Notes under the pieces: generated by a model | What the model was told of the DNA's origin: nothing | Databases searched by the model: none | What the model saw: only the letters and a program-made list of their open reading frames with translations | Assembly: GCA_021823385.1 (NCBI GenBank) | Contig: JAKAOC010000136.1 | Location: 1-6,570, forward strand | Length of the DNA stretch: 6,570 bases | Origin: Actinomycetes bacterium | Lineage (GTDB): Bacteria; Actinomycetota; Acidimicrobiia; Acidimicrobiales; Acidimicrobiaceae | Direction of reading: 5' to 3' | Program-made: the position numbers and the translations under genes | Part shown: positions 5,379 to 6,570 of the stretch, piece after piece | Numbering within the stretch: the stretch's first letter is position 1 | Layout of the letters: each line of letters opens with the position of its first letter

Positions 5379-6374
5379 ATGCAGGCAAGGCAGATAACGC
5401 TCGCTTCGAGACCGGTCGGCATGCCGACCGCCGAGACGTTCGGCTCGCGGGTAGTCGAGCTTGCCGCTCCGGGTGAAGGGGAGGCGCTGGTTCGTTGGCG
5501 CTACCTATCGGTGGACCCTTACATGAGGGGGAGGATGAATGCCGCCAAGAGCTATGTCCCCCCGTTCGAGGTAGGTGAGGCGTTGATCGGCTCGGCGGTA
5601 GGCGAGGTGGTCGAGTCCAGGTCGCCCGGACTCGAGGTGGGCGACTTGGTGCTTTCAATGGCTAGCTGGTCCGACTACGAAGTGAAGCCGGCCCACTCTC
5701 TCCGTCGACTGGAATCCGCCGGAGGTATCTCGCCCAGTGCCAACCTGGGCGTGCTCGGCATGCCGGGCTTCACCGCCTATATCGGCCTCACCCGCTTTGG
5801 CGAGCCGAAGGAAGGTGAATCGCTATTCGTCTCCGGCGCGGCCGGCGCGGTGGGTTCGACGGTCGGGCAGATTGCCAAGATCATGGGCCTCAGGGTCATC
5901 GGCAGTGCCGGTGGCGCTGCCAAGACCGCCCGGCTGGGCGAGCTCGGCTTCGACGTCGGGATCGATTATCGCGCTGGCGACATCGTATATCTGCTGGCCG
6001 AAGCCGCCCCGGAGGGTATCGACGTTTACTTCGACAACGTCGGTGGTAGCCACCTTGTTGCTGCCCTGGAGGCCTCCCGAGACTACGCACGCTTCGTGAT
6101 GTGCGGCTCTATCTCCGGCTACAACGCCAAGGCCCGCGAGCCGGGCCCCTGGAACCTCTTCCGCGTAGTTCAACGGCGTCTCACCTTGCGCGGTTTCATA
6201 GTCAGCGACCACGGCTCGGCGATCGGGGAGTTCACCGAGAAGATGAGCGGCTGGATAAGGTCCGGCCAGGTCAAATATGACGAGACGGTCGTGCATGGGC
6301 TCGAGAATGCCCCTGAGGCGTTTCTCGGTCTCTTCTCGGGCTCAAATCTCGGCAAGATGGTGGTCGAGCTCTGA
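5379..6374 (+). CDS. NADP-dependent zinc-free MDR oxidoreductase (prostaglandin reductase/LTB4 dehydrogenase/CurA type)
   Basis: The 331-residue cytosolic enzyme is a medium-chain dehydrogenase/reductase of the zinc-free branch that reduces C=C bonds of alpha,beta-unsaturated ketones and aldehydes with NADPH. The domains run in the usual order: a GroES-like N-terminal part with YLSVDPYMRGRM (42-53), the GMPGFTAYIGL stretch (127-137), a Rossmann segment with SGAAGAVGSTVGQIAK (152-167), SAGGAAKTARLGELGFD (176-192) where this family binds the NADPH phosphate, YFDNVGG (217-223), and GSISGYN (243-249). The ligands of zinc-dependent alcohol dehydrogenases are not apparent. Length agrees with family members of about 330-345 residues. 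Typical roles are detoxification of enones or reduction of a pathway intermediate; the real substrate cannot be read from sequence. The gene diverges from the ureohydrolase gene across a 182-base spacer, so shared regulation is possible but unproven. Confidence 0.9.
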   Translation: MQARQITLASRPVGMPTAETFGSRVVELAAPGEGEALVRWRYLSVDPYMRGRMNAAKSYVPPFEVGEALIGSAVGEVVESRSPGLEVGDLVLSMASWSDYEVKPAHSLRRLESAGGISPSANLGVLGMPGFTAYIGLTRFGEPKEGESLFVSGAAGAVGSTVGQIAKIMGLRVIGSAGGAAKTARLGELGFDVGIDYRAGDIVYLLAEAAPEGIDVYFDNVGGSHLVAALEASRDYARFVMCGSISGYNAKAREPGPWNLFRVVQRRLTLRGFIVSDHGSAIGEFTEKMSGWIRSGQVKYDETVVHGLENAPEAFLGLFSGSNLGKMVVEL

Positions 6375-6386
6375 GGGCGGCACTTT

Positions 6387-6407
6387 CTAAGAACATTATC
6401 ATTTTGA
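6387..6407. promoter_or_regulatory. Putative Fur-family (Zur/Fur-like) operator in an AT-rich island
   Basis: Bases 6383-6426 are about 25% G+C in an otherwise GC-rich window. On the minus strand, 6407-6387 reads TCAAAATGATAATG followed by TTCTTAG. By my count it agrees with a remembered actinobacterial Zur-type palindrome (TGAAAATGATAAT-CATTTTCA) at 15 of 21 positions, with a nearly perfect left half and a weak right half. A -10-like TTTAAT follows at 6408-6413 on the plus strand, so a bound repressor would cover a promoter reading into the gene at 6545. The base composition is seen; the operator identity is inference. Confidence 0.35.
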
Positions 6408-6413
6408 TTTAAT
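6408..6413 (+). promoter_or_regulatory. Candidate -10 element for the downstream gene
   Basis: TTTAAT matches TATAAT in five of six positions inside the AT-rich island. The -35 with 17-base spacing (TTCTAA, 6385-6390) is poor. Transcription would start near 6420 and give a leader of about 125 bases. Confidence 0.35.
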
Positions 6414-6436
6414 TCTCTGTTTCCAAGAGGCTTGAA

Positions 6437-6512
6437 GGCTGTGAGCCGGGTCAACTGACCGGACGGCCGGTGTAAATGCCGGCGCGCCCGCGGGAGCTTG
6501 GACCGGGGGCGT
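6437..6512 (+). other. GC-rich, hairpin-prone leader upstream of the last gene
   Basis: Several short inverted repeats follow one another: GGCT/AGCC around GTG (6437-6447), GGTCA/TGACC around AC (6449-6460), GCCGG/CCGGC around TGTAAATG (6466-6483), and GCGCCC/GGGCGT (6484-6512, with one G-U pair). They lie in the 170-base gene-free stretch between the oxidoreductase stop and the start at 6545. I cannot match them to a known riboswitch with confidence. Short GC stems arise easily by chance at this composition. Confidence 0.3.
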
Positions 6513-6544
6513 GGGTTCCGGACAGGCATGTTTGAGAGGCGCGC

Positions 6545-6570
6545 ATGAGAGGCTCCAAGTCGCTCTCCGC
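6545..6570 (+). CDS. Probable start of a further gene (cut by window edge)
   Basis: ATG 6545 opens a frame reading MRGSKSLSA to the end of the window, with GAGAGG at 6534-6539 and 5-base spacing as ribosome-binding site. The basic N-terminus (R2, K5) followed by small residues would suit the start of a signal peptide, but nine residues cannot show this. A six-codon frame, MFERRA, from ATG 6528 ends in a TGA that overlaps this ATG in the ATGA arrangement. The function is unknown. Confidence 0.4.

Noticed and set aside
6441..6530. A ydaO/c-di-AMP or GEMM/c-di-GMP riboswitch in the last leader
   Set aside because: Fragments such as GGGTCAACTGACC and GGTGTAAATG recall parts of these motifs, but the order and the most conserved segments do not match. 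Kept only as an unclassified structured leader.

Overview
The window is about 6.6 kb of high-GC chromosomal DNA (roughly 60-65% G+C by eye) with compact gene packing, GTG and TTG starts beside ATG, and gene families typical of Actinomycetota. The best clue is the pair formed by the C-terminal end of a tetratricopeptide protein (Rv1691-like) and a HAD-IIA phosphatase (Rv1692-like). In Mycobacterium tuberculosis and many relatives these genes are adjacent, just upstream of tlyA, ppnK and recN. A deep-branching actinobacterium (for example Acidimicrobiia-like) fits, but the lineage is inferred.

Layout: (1) 3-437, + strand, 3' end of a TPR protein cut by the window edge. (2) 449-477, a strong bulged hairpin without a U-run. 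(3) 503-1558, +, class I fructose-bisphosphate aldolase of the FbaB/DhnA type. (4) 1592-2362, +, TauE/SafE-type membrane permease, probably cotranscribed with the aldolase; its GTG start lies in a perfect 9-bp inverted repeat. (5) 2366-3346, - strand, a short, divergent DUF1015-like protein of unknown function, convergent with the permease gene. (6) 3435-4193, +, HAD-IIA phosphatase, probably using a TTG start. (7) 4198-5196, -, agmatinase/ureohydrolase-family enzyme with a complete metal site. (8) 5379-6374, +, zinc-free NADP-dependent MDR oxidoreductase divergent from (7). (9) 6375-6544, an AT-rich island with a possible Fur-family operator and promoter, followed by a GC-rich, hairpin-prone leader. 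(10) 6545 onward, the probable start of a further gene.

Functionally this is mostly central and accessory metabolism: triose/hexose phosphate interconversion (aldolase), possible glycerol-phosphate or related phosphate-ester hydrolysis (HAD), guanidino-compound hydrolysis (ureohydrolase), enone reduction (MDR) and anion export (TauE/SafE). I see no mobile element, CRISPR, tRNA, rRNA or defence system, and no convincing wholly new system. The points most worth following are the three genes lying between the usually adjacent TPR and HAD genes, the DUF1015-like protein lacking its family's signature histidine motif, the hairpin over the permease start codon, and the putative metal-responsive operator near the right end.
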